Below, piece by piece: positions 54,241 to 64,000 of a stretch of DNA of 64,000 nt. This DNA comes from Spirometra erinaceieuropaei (lineage: Eukaryota; Platyhelminthes; Cestoda; Diphyllobothriidea; Diphyllobothriidae): NCBI GenBank assembly GCA_902702965.1, contig CACRXP010000164.1, positions 79,375-143,374 of the forward strand, written 5' to 3'. Positions within the stretch are counted from its first letter, which is position 1. Every line of letters starts with the position of its first letter. The position numbers and the translations under genes were made by a program. The notes below the pieces were generated by a model. The model was not told the DNA's origin, did not search any database, and was given only the letters and a program-made list of their open reading frames with translations.

Positions 54241-54650
54241 ATGTCATCCCAGGCTGTAAGGTAAATGTCTGAGCGCATGTTAACATGATGTCATGAATAA
54301 AATCAAGTCACCGTGGGATGAGCGTGTCGCAGCGTAAAGCTCCTCACCGTTTTCACAGCCAAACACCCAGTTATAATATGTCTATTAAGTGTTTAAACTT
54401 CAGCGAAATATAGGAGGACACTGGCTTCACTGTGAGAACAGCCTTATCTAAAGCTTATAGCCCCGGCGCCACAAAATGCGAGGTTATTGCAATCGTGCCG
54501 GTGGCCGAAAAGCGTGCAAGTCCATGGGCAGTCTGAAAAGTCTTCAGATGGTTGTATAAAAACAGGTCGATGAAAGAAAGACATTAGCGTCAAACATACT
54601 TTTCATATTATTATACCTGTGGTAATTAAACATTAAAATGCACCACTTAC

Positions 54651-54741
54651 CAGTTTTACAGCGTCTTTGGTAATGACATCAATACAGTTTTCACATTTCA
54701 GTTTATGGTTTAAAGCATAAGTTATGCGGAAATATTCGATT
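54651..54741 (-). CDS. Candidate upstream exon of the RhoGAP gene
   Basis: Acceptor TCTCGTCCAG and strong donor AAACTG/GTAAGT bound a 91-base open stretch. It reads IEYFRITYALNHKLKCENCI, then DVITKDAVKL, and ends in phase 0, which is what exon A (51301) needs if A is internal. There is a CxxC pair but no recognised domain. Support is splice-site quality and phase only. Confidence 0.3.
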
Positions 54742-55284
54742 CTGGACGAGACGTGTGGTTACCTCCCAAAATTCGCGACCAGCTTTGTGTGCGAAAACTC
54801 ATTGTGAGATTGGATTCAAATCAATTGTCAGTATGCGCCATGAATTCCTTCGCCCGATGACTGGAGGTCAGTCTGACGAGCTTACAACTTGTCTGATGTC
54901 GCGAATCCCATGTACAGCCTAGCAAATCGATTAAGTGTGATATGAATTGCCCAAGCCAGCTACACATAGTCGCTTCACTGGAAATGTAAGGGTGTGTCCT
55001 TACACTGATTAGGTCATTGACAGTTCACCTTCGTCCACCTCATATATGAGGCAATCATAAAACCTATTAAATTCAGTCCCAACTGTTTTTTCTAAACTGC
55101 TATAAAGTCAGTGACCTTTCTGGGACTGAAAAAAGAAATGATTGTTTCTGTGATCGCAGTCATCTTATACAAGTATGTCAGTGCTGACTAAATGGGAATG
55201 CAACAGACGTCGATTTGAGGGGTAAAATTAAAGCGATATATGTGACTTTGTATAAATGACCGACAGTTCTACCTTCGATTTCGA

Positions 55285-55600
55285 CGATGTTTACTGTGTG
55301 CCCTAAAACAGAGTGGAAGCTGGGGGGGGGGTGACTTTGTATGAATTAGTATATGGACTTGCACAGCATTCACCGCACTCTCTCCTCCCCTTCCACCTAG
55401 GTCCGGCATCGCGAGCAGATAAAGAGGAGCGGAGGTGGGAGAGACTGCAGGTGTCTGGCACGATGCAGACCCGCACCTAGGTGTGTCACCACACCTCCTG
55501 GTCCACAACAAACACTTGAACAGGATTATAAACAACAAAATGGGGAGTGGGACGACCTCAGTTGGCGCGGAGCGAACTGGCGACTGGACGTGCCGCCACA
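55285..55600 (-). repeat. Family B repeat, minus orientation
   Basis: GTATGAATTAGTATATGGAC, CAGCATTCACCGCACTCTCT, CCTAGGTCCGGCATCG, GCACCTAGGTGTGTCACCAC and CCTGGTCCACAACAAACACT follow the reverse order of family B. Confidence 0.75.
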
Positions 55601-56437
55601 GCCTAATGTTGGCGTTTATTACTTGTGCGCATTTCCGATAACGCCTTTCTGATTACGGTTTGGTCCAACGTATCTACGACGTGGTCCGTTTTAGGGGCAC
55701 GGATTTCGTCAAGTCCTAAACCTGCTGATACTTCAACTCCATTATATCCATTTGTCCTCTATTTAAGCACGCATTTGCTTACTTAGATGAACCTTGTAAG
55801 TTAGGCCGTCGCAATCGACGATGAAGAGTGTGCTCCCCATAGTGAAAAAAGTGATTAACACTTCGACAGCAAGACGATATGTGAATTTTCTAATCATTTA
55901 GGGTAATAAAGGAGGTTAGCCGACCACTTTTTACAGAATGCCGCAGATAGAAGCGGCTGGCAGAATATCATAAACCGCGCACTGCATCACGCGATCGCAG
56001 GTCTTCGATTGTCAGAACGGTGAATGACGCCCGTGACCATGATATGGACCTGTCGCTTTCAACCCATAAGGTCAAACGATTCCATCACTGCCGCTTTAAT
56101 CACTAACTTCACCAGGGGAATTGAGAAATAGAGAGATAAAATAAATCATGTGACCTCTCAAACCGCCGTACCGACCGTCACCAACCACGGAATTTGAAGA
56201 CAATTTCCGAAGGCATACAGCCAAATAGAAGATTTAGCCAAGAAAAATACTATATTGGCTATCTATTAGACATTGATGGCAAATTGAAGAAAATATGGAA
56301 ATTTGATTAGAAGGTCTTAATGCTCCACCGCCTTTAAAAACTATGGTTTGAAAACTTAGGTAAAATAAAGCAAATGTGACCGGTCCTACAAGGCCGCATT
56401 AGTGCTTAATCATTTGTCAGTCATAACTCCCTATATA

Positions 56438-56630
56438 CAGTGAGTGACCGATATCATTAAATGTTGGCTAAAATCAGTGCATTTAAAAGCCGACATCCTG
56501 CTGAGTCTGAAATATTATAGGATTATGCTCCAAGATAGTCAGTATTCTGACCGCGACTAAGTAATTCTTCCCAATCGGAAACGCATTTTAGAATTTCAGC
56601 CAACATTTCATGAGATCGGCCACTCACTCT
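56438..56630. mobile_element. 193-base deletion derivative of the fold-back element
   Basis: CAGTGAGTGACCGATATCAT at the left (after TA) and CATGAGATCGGCCACTCACT at the right are inverted termini of the 53250 subfamily. Between them lies right-arm sequence only (GCCGACATCCTGCTGAGTCT, CAAGATAGTCAGTATTCTGA), so the centre and most of the left arm are missing. Confidence 0.8.
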
Positions 56631-56639
56631 AAATCGAAA

Positions 56640-59600
56640 CCGAAAACATGCGCAAAATTCAAAATAAAAATAATCAAGACTTCCGAACAAAGTTAAGCCC
56701 ATTGACAGCACTACGAAATTCTAAGGCATGCGTGTAACTGCAGACTGCGTCACCAGCTACACCATCTGTTCCCGAAATGAAAGACATATTAAATGTTTAG
56801 CACATCGGTATTTTTTGAAAAACTCGAAACAAATGCCTTAAAAACCGGGAGCACTTAGCCGTGCTTCACTGAAAAACAAGACGGCACAATGGCTAAATCG
56901 ACAGTTCACAGTCTTTCATGGATTTTCACTATTTTCAAGCTGACGAATAAAATAATTTGTCATGCTTTCGACTTCGCACACAGAATATTGCAACTTTTCT
57001 CCACACACTAGCCAATATTTCGGTCGCCTGACAGACATAACTGTTTAGTTTCTGGTGAGGTGTTCTGAAATTCACATCTTCGTTATTATTTTATGCCGGA
57101 AAACTGGGGAGATTTTGGAAGCAGACATTCTATGGGAATACTGTTATTTAAGAAAATGCCTCTCTCCTACATGGCAGGATTCAAACTTTGGGATTGCTTG
57201 GACGGGGTGCTAATTTGAAGAAGTTGACCAACTAGAGGTCGTGACAAAGTGGTCAACAAACGCCCATTTCGACGATTTTATTTGAGAAAATTCTCGATCG
57301 GTGTCTCTGTCGTTTTTGTTTTCGATTATTTCCCTCATACTTATCCTTGAGAAAACTTATGCCTTTTTAATCACATGGAATTTTGTGGTATTTTAAAATT
57401 AATTCCCTAGATTTTCTCAACGCGTAATGATTTTGGTTTGCACATTTATCACACCTTCACCAGATACCCAACATTTTAGGCGCTTGCTATTGATTTTTTT
57501 GATATAAGTGGAGGTTAATAAGGCCGAATTCGGAATTCGTAAATTACTAATATTTCATAAATATCTCAAACTTGTTTGACTTTTTAATTATGTTCACTCA
57601 GGAATGAGGATTTTTATCGGCATCGATGATTGAGAAAATATCCTTTTCCGTTTTCCTATTAGGTGAAAATTCAGTAAGTTCTTTGTGCTGAATCGAGCAT
57701 GTTATATGAAAACGTGTGGCTTTTCTTTAGAAAGCCGTTATTTTTTAGTAGCGTAATATAACTGCCAAATTTTTTTGTGTTTTTCTTAAACTATAAGTTG
57801 TCTATTATAACTTGGGATTGCTGATTGTATTTCGAGGGCAGTTTGCAAGTGAAAAGCGTTACTTCTATAAATATAGCACCATTCATTGATAGGAAAGTTA
57901 ACTGCATATATATATGTTATCCTAATTGGCATTTATTTACACGATCAAAAATTGTCGATTGTCCACGAAGGCTTTTGGACTGAAGAGAGGAGCTGACGAT
58001 CTTCGACAGAACTCCAAGATGCTTAATAAGAGAAAAATTTAGCAAATTTAAGAAATGGGTTTTTTATTAAAAGTGGCTTCGTACGTAAAGTTTCAATGCT
58101 GATTGTCATTGAAATGACCATAAATATCTTCGCTTGCGTACTTTTTACCTAGCAACACGCTAGTCGTGTGCGAAATTATTTTTTACTGAAACGGACGGTC
58201 TACGTTATGTGCGGTCTTCCACTATTCGCCATCTCCCTATGCAAGTTGTTTGTAAAGATTGGCGTCTGGCAAAACTTGAGACTACTTCTGATAACTTCCA
58301 ACCGCAGTTTTGGAGGCAATTAGAGTAGCTGAGCGGAAAATCTTTCGGAGGTCTTGTTGTTTTTGCCGTTCTGACCAGGGTGAGACTATGGCAGATACTA
58401 CCCTGTACACAGCTCTGTCTAAAAACCTAGGCGGGTAAAGCAACCACTTGACAACAGCTGCTAAACTGCTCTCCACAACAGCGCGTTGTCAAGGCAGACA
58501 TGGTGTGTGCGTGACGCCACCAGGGCACCTCTCTCGTCAAGTTAATTCTCTCCAGACATGCTGGTGAGACGCGTTGAGTACCTAACGGTTGCAACTGTGC
58601 CCGTTCAAGGTCAGAGTATTCCCTCGTTGACCATCAAATTCTCGAGACGAATGCACTAGGTGGGGCGCATGTTGTTAGCGCGATATAGCAGCCAGACTGC
58701 AGTGTTCCTAAATAAGCCCTGGTAACATTCTTACGATTGCAGGATATGCTTGATCCCCTACAATGTTCCGGCGACCAGGCAGTTGTAGCATTTTTCATTT
58801 CTCCTAACATTTGTGAGTTCTACGGGTGCGTTATGCTGAGCCGTCTTATCGCATCGAAAGTACAAAAACAAAGATTCTCTGTTCGCTTATGTAGTCTGGA
58901 CGTTCTTGTGGTGAGGTACCTGACTAATTTACCTTTGACAATTTAGTCCCATATCCTTTGACCACATTGTTTGTTTGAATGTGACGAGAAACGACACACG
59001 TGTACAACCCGCGTTGCTGGCGTGCTCCTCTGTCGTGGTCTGTCGTCAGTTTTCTTAACGTTCAAAATCTCTATATTTTTCACTGCTCCGATTTACTTGC
59101 TGCCTTTAAGGCCTAGAACTCGTAAGATATAACTTGTTAGTTCGTGAGAACATTACCTTTTACGACATTCTGTCCATGTTTTTTTAAGAAAATTTGACCT
59201 TGAAATTGGTTGTTTAGGATATGCATCTACCCCTTGGTCACTGAACATTTTTTCGTTCTCCTAGCCCAAGCACTGGCCTTCAGATTGTATAGACTACTTT
59301 TCTCAGTTTAGGTTACGAACAAAAAAAATATTTGTTGCAACAATCCTTCCCAAATGAAGACATCTTGCTCAGATCATTGAACAACTACGGAGCCTTTAGA
59401 CAAATCCGTTTTGCCTATAAATAGCAATCTATGTGATGTACACAGTGCGCAGTTAGGTCCCAGGTTTCGGTACTTGTTTTTTGGAATCAGCTGTGTCAGT
59501 GGCACTTAGGTTGTACCGAGAAAGTTGTAAAAAAATCTGTGTAAAGATCGCAGAGCTGACCCTTGCGTCATCCGCCGCCGTCAGGTAGCCATGTGACGGT

Positions 59601-59690
59601 GAGGCAGTCCGCCATATTGCTGCATAATGAACTTCAGACCGGCTCCATGGCGACTTGCGAACTTGGCCCTGTCAGACTGTGAGAGTTAGA
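56640..59690. other. A+T-rich stretch without recognised features
   Basis: Scanned on both strands. Only short open frames occur (for example 58282-58476 minus, 58737-58946 plus), with no motif I recognise and no matching repeat in the window. Confidence 0.4.
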
Positions 59691-59699
59691 CTGTCTCCG

Positions 59700-59890
59700 G
59701 TGACGACATCAACAGCGTACCCTACGGGGTGGATGGGGCACCAGGGGTTTGCGTAAAAGACCTGCACAGCATCTGTCGCACTCTCTCATCCCTAAAACTT
59801 CAGACAGCGATGGCAAGGCAATGCCAAAACAACCGGGGGTGGGTTGAGACGCAGTGACTGACACAGTCAAACAGTTCTTCCACGCCAGGT
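59700..59890 (-). repeat. Family B repeat, minus orientation, diverged
   Basis: GGGGCACCAGGGGTTTGCGT, GACCTGCACAGCATCTGTCG-CACTCTCTC and AACCGGGGGTGGG keep the family order but with many changes. Confidence 0.5.
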
Positions 59891-60639
59891 TTCCAAAAAC
59901 AGTGACTCATATCACGCGTTCGTGAAAGTGCCGTGGTGGCCGTATGAGGAGGGAGTCATTAACCCTGACTCGCGATTCTTGAGTTAGTCACCTCGCACAC
60001 ATACACACACTACTCGCTACGAGGACCGAATTAACCAGTCAGTTGGCATCGTTCTGTCTTGTGTAACTTGGACGCGTCGGAAAATGCTTGATTTAATTAC
60101 CTTTGGCTGGGTGTGACTCTTGCCATTGTCGCCTCATTACAGAACACGATCTCACATCTGCAAATATTTCATGGTCCTTTAATTTGTCTCGGCATTGCGT
60201 TAATTAGATAGTGAATCCACAATGCAAGCAAAAAGGCGAGTTCCCGGGGTTAGTTAAGAAGAAGTGGTGTGAAAAATAATTTTTTTCATAGAACGGTTCA
60301 GATTCTCACTCGAACCCATCACTTAAGATACTCATAGATGAGTCTCCTGGGAGAACATGGGTTGAATTACTTATAAGATTCTGTCATCATTTTCTGGTTT
60401 CCTAACATAAACAGCAGCTCTCGGTCATACATTCGAATAAGACAAGGCTAGAATTTTCTCTAGGGGTACCAAACGCGTGAACTGCTAGCTGCATGAGTCA
60501 TACTTCATCCGTCCGAGGTCTATTACCGAACCAACCTGATCTCCGCTCCCCCTGAAGAGTGTTTAGACTTTTTCTCGGTGGAGTTTTTAGCGGGGAGGGC
60601 AGCATCGGCGGCTCAAGTTGCTGAGTAAATATCACGCAA

Positions 60640-60890
60640 TAATAACGCCAAAATCGAAATCGCGGTGGTTATGGGGGTCAACGGTGAATGCAGGAGCTGT
60701 AAATTATGCTAGAGGTGCGGTTTCACGGCACCTCTTGTCCCTACGCCAGTCTTTCCTTCGACTGTTTCTGATGATGGGTCCGAGCGGGAGTCCGGTACTT
60801 CCGGCGAATAAAATTCCTCCACCAGTCATCGCGTCTTCCGGTTGTAGTACAGAATACCCAAATGCAATCTGATGAGTGCTCACCGATCTG
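60640..60890 (+). repeat. Retroelement-terminal-like repeat
   Basis: CTGATGATGGGTCCGAGCGG, GAGTCCGGTACTTCCGGCGA-ATAAA, then CAGTCATCGCGTCTTC match the 20040-20320 unit. A frame of 84 codons across it is a by-product. Confidence 0.5.
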
Positions 60891-62219
60891 GTCGGCATGC
60901 AGAGCGGAGAGCTGACATGAAGTCTGAGAGTTTCGTTCTCAGGCCCATCCGGGAGGTTGCGTGATATTTGGCAATCAACAGCGGAAAAGAATTGTCCAAA
61001 AATAAAACAGATTGGAACTGATATTCTCAAATCTTTTGCTACCCATAGCAATACAAACCTCAAAATCAAACCGAAAAGCTCGGGAGTTTATGCCGACCAA
61101 TGGAAAGTGTATTTAGTCCAACAACCAACTCACCGAGGCTTCAGTCTCAATTCTTTTGTTCTGATTTAGTGGTCGGTAGATTGCAATCAATTAGCTATGA
61201 CTGGCCTTTCCACTCCACCCTATCTTCGTGGACAATAGTTCTTGACCATGGTCGCAAACCTCTGTAACCAAGTCCGCTGGATTATAAAGTCAAATTTCTA
61301 CTTGTTTAAATGTTTTGTCATTGTTGCTGACTTCCGTTAAGAGTCCGTGTATGAAGTGGGAATTGTATTATCTATGGCATAATGCATTGAAAACGAACAC
61401 TGTAAAATCAAATTGTCGAATTCTTAAAATAATAGCCTAGTGTTTTCATGTAAGACTATTTTTTTGCACTACCAGGAGGCCTCCATTAAAAAAGTCATAA
61501 GCCCATTACCGTCGGACCGCATTTTGTCTATTTACGGGAAGTATTTAAATTAAGCCCTGCAATAATTCCCATAATAGGATTGAAAAATTTAGTTGGCAGA
61601 AATATGTTTCCGGTACTTCATCGTCAAGCCAATACAATTACACGGAGATTTAAATGTCTCAGGGGGCAGGGTTAGTTAAACTCATGGTTCGCACGCCGCC
61701 TGCATGACGGAGTCAGCGTGTTAAAGATAGTGGAGTCGGGGTAGGGAAGGATTCGGGTTAATTTTTGAATGCTGTCTGTAGGTCAAACATGTGGAGTGCA
61801 CGTGACTGTTCTCAGGACGTTGGGGCGACGTGCGATCATCACTTGGAATCGACTAGGGAAGACAGACTGTCTGTGTCAGCGGCTTCTGACAACAGATCGC
61901 TGGATTTGCTAATCGAATAGCCACCGCCTCGGCTGGTGCTAGCACTCGTTTGCGTAGACCTTTATTGTAGTGCGCTCATACCCGGTAGATAACTTCAAAG
62001 GTTTATTTGGCGTCCAGGTAGTGGGTCGTATCGACTAGATGTGCGAGAATCGAATTTGAAACCGATCGATTTTCGCCCTTTACCTAACTAGGCTGGCGTG
62101 TGTTCGCGCACCCTCTTTTCCAGACGCCTCGGTGTAACCACCGTCCAATTTATCGAAAATGGCTGCAAAGACGGCTTGCCCACTAACCTGTCGTGCCCCT
62201 ACTCCGAGCGACTGTAGCA

Positions 62220-62450
62220 ACGCAAGGCTGAGTGAGACGTGCCTTGTCCTCAGACGCATTGGTGCATTCCCTGGCGGACACTGGAGACGCCGCTCACCGG
62301 ACGCCTGACGCTCCCTCGTCCGGAAGCCAAATCCCGCTAATCCCTTTTCAAGTTGTTCTGTACAGAATACATCATCCTCCCACCTGGCGTCCACCACTTT
62401 CCGTTCAGGACCGAACCTGAAGGTCGTGTTCACCAGGATCCTACCCACGG
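62220..62450 (+). repeat. Dispersed repeat next to the Penelope fragment
   Basis: GACGCCGCTCACCGGACGCC, CCGGAAGCCAAATCC and CATCATCCTCCCACCTGGCG match 6950-7110 in inverse orientation. A 122-codon frame on the minus strand (62448-62080) shows no domain. The position 140 bases before a Penelope-like fragment suggests the repeat may belong to that element. Confidence 0.5.
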
Positions 62451-62589
62451 CTTAGGCTTCTGCGACAAGCCCAGCTGACAGCTGTCCAACGCGTTCACGG
62501 ATGAAGGATTGTGAAACGGCCTTCAGCGAAGGTTAGTTGTTGCCAGGGTTGGCATTGCCCATCGACCCCTGACACCAATTCATCGCCGG

Positions 62590-63147
62590 TTGATGCAACC
62601 CAAAGACATACTGCCACTCACTGAAACCTCAGCGGTTGTCTATGAAATATGTTGTAACGATGGAGACTGCAACTACGTTGGGGAAACCGGACGGAAATTG
62701 CTGACACGCCTACATGAGCACAAACTGGCAACTCGGAGACTAGACTCAAACTCAAAGCTTGCGGCTCGCATCGGGGGAACTGGCCACCGTTTTGATTTTC
62801 AAGGAGCAGCTATCTTAGGCTGGGCACCTCAAGGACAGAACGTCTCACACTTAATGCTTGGTACTCAGATGCCAAATCCACTAGGAGGCATATAGACCTT
62901 CCTTCAACCTATAAAGTCCTACGTCACTACATACGCCGTGCCAAAGAGAAGACAGTCATACGGAGCCTAAAACTACCGAGCAAACACGGTCTTTCGACCA
63001 ATTCACTCAAAAGGGGGACGCAAAAGCAACTAACGCCAATTGAGGTGACGACACACAATACAGGAGGGCACCAACACTCACGGGCGACGGCCAGTAGGTC
63101 AAGGCAGCGAGAGAAGAAAAAAATCGATCAGTTCACGGCCAACTAAT
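62590..63147 (+). pseudogene. Penelope-like GIY-YIG endonuclease fragment
   Basis: The frame reads MMQPKDILPLTETSAVVYEI, CCNDGDCNYVGETGRKLLTR and LHEHKLATRRLDSNSKLAAR. VVYEI...NYVGETGRKLLTRLHEHK is a well-kept GIY-YIG core with the Cys residues common before it in Penelope-like elements. Near 62860 the frame shifts. The continuation SDAKSTRRHIDLPSTYKVLR, HYIRRAKEK is the usual C-terminal tail (AWYS...INRHIDLP-Y) and runs to a stop near 63147. The reverse transcriptase is missing upstream, so this is a truncated, frameshifted copy. It looks younger than the fragments at 9.4 and 44.3 kb. Confidence 0.78.
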
Positions 63148-63649
63148 CCGGCTGTCCATTCAAAATTCTGATCGATTTTTTCACTAGACGCTTTGATAAG
63201 GGGGAGCCGCCCAGTTCTTCTAAACGTCAGCGGAACAAGTCAATCGACCACGTGAGCATTTAATTTTCCTCAGATTATCAACTGCGATCTCTTACTTTTG
63301 CTAACCTGAGCTCTTGAGTTCATTCCGCCGAGGAGACAACTTCGAGAGAACAATCTGAGCCAGTGTTGAGGACCTGCCTCTACTTACATTCCTCGAAACA
63401 CCTCAGGAACCACGTTAACTGAACCTCAATATGCTGCAAATGGTATCCGCCGAATAGCCTGACTGTTAACATTAATCGAACAGGTGCACAATAAAGACAT
63501 AGTGTTTTGATACCCTAACACCTGGGTTCTTTAGACGTGAGTGTTTAAAAAAAATGACGCAATTCCAATGGCCGAAGGCTAGTGGTCCAACTTTGAAAAG
63601 GACTGGACAAATCATCCACGCTTCTTCCCTACGCATGCCTTTCCTTTAC

Positions 63650-64000
63650 TTTGTGGGTCTGTAAGCGTGTGCTACACCAGTATCGGCAAACCATGGCCAT
63701 CGTAGCCCGGTGTGCGCTAGCAGTTCCCTGATACCTGGTTCCCTGCCGGTAGATGTGCTTTCGCTCCCGCTGGGTATACGGCTGGCCGGCATGGCTGCCC
63801 AGTCATCATTGTCCTTCTAACCCCTGTTAGGGTGTTTTTGCTGTTGGTCAAAAACCTGGTCATATGCTGTGTGGACCAGGGTGTGTGCAGTGGAATGCCA
63901 AGGTACGATCACGACCGTGCCATCTACATGCGACCTCCCACACCTCCGGTCTTTTTGACTTTGTCTTGATGCCGGATCCAAGTGGGCAGTGTGGAAGAGA
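63650..64000 (+). repeat. Family B repeat, cut by the window end
   Basis: CGTAGCCCGGTGTGCGCTAG, GTTCCCTGCCGGTAGATGTG, GTCAAAAACCTGGTCATATG and CCTCCGGTCTTTTTGACTTT give the clearest alignment with the 22250 copy. It runs off the right edge. Confidence 0.8.

Noticed and set aside
1..64000. CRISPR arrays, operons, rRNA or phage genes
   Set aside because: No regularly spaced repeats, gene clusters or rRNA signatures; the window is intron-rich eukaryotic DNA.

Overview
Eukaryotic, intron-rich, repeat-laden nuclear DNA. It shows no operons, ribosome binding sites or prokaryotic gene density. Penelope-like retroelement fragments, tRNA-headed short repeats, TA-flanked fold-back elements and TTAGGG-type telomere-like tracts suggest a flatworm. 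A tapeworm is my best guess, but nothing in the window proves the taxon. A 139-base run of N at 11712-11850 marks an assembly gap.

The one convincing protein gene lies on the minus strand and fills most of the window. Eleven exons between 51301 and 4818 can be joined with a GT donor at every exon end, an AG acceptor at every exon start, and an unbroken reading phase. They give about 3.09 kb of coding sequence (about 1030 codons). In order the product has a charged N-terminal region, a helical segment, a PH domain with a long serine-rich insert, a Ras-association (RA) domain, a basic linker and a RhoGAP domain with its arginine finger. PH-RA-RhoGAP order plus the RhoGAP sequence points to the ARHGAP20 family. 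The 5' start and 3' end are not settled; two further candidate exons are listed at low confidence.

Introns run from about 0.5 to 9.4 kb and are full of mobile-element debris. This includes Penelope-like fragments (2.1-3.4, 9.4, 33.4, 44.3 and 62.6 kb), roughly 1-kb fold-back elements (16.1, 45.1 and 53.3 kb, with decayed or deleted relatives at 0.6, 38.9 and 56.4 kb), and a tRNA-headed repeat with inverted arms (5.6, 11.5, 13.9, 37.9 and 40.5 kb). A second tRNA-like repeat sits at 41.3 and 48.2-49.8 kb. A G+C-rich repeat of several hundred bases is present in about ten copies, and there are two degenerate telomere-like tracts (42.8 and 50.3 kb). I found no CRISPR array, rRNA or clearly functional tRNA gene.

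All calls come from reading the sequence by eye. Family names rest on remembered motif patterns, not on searches.
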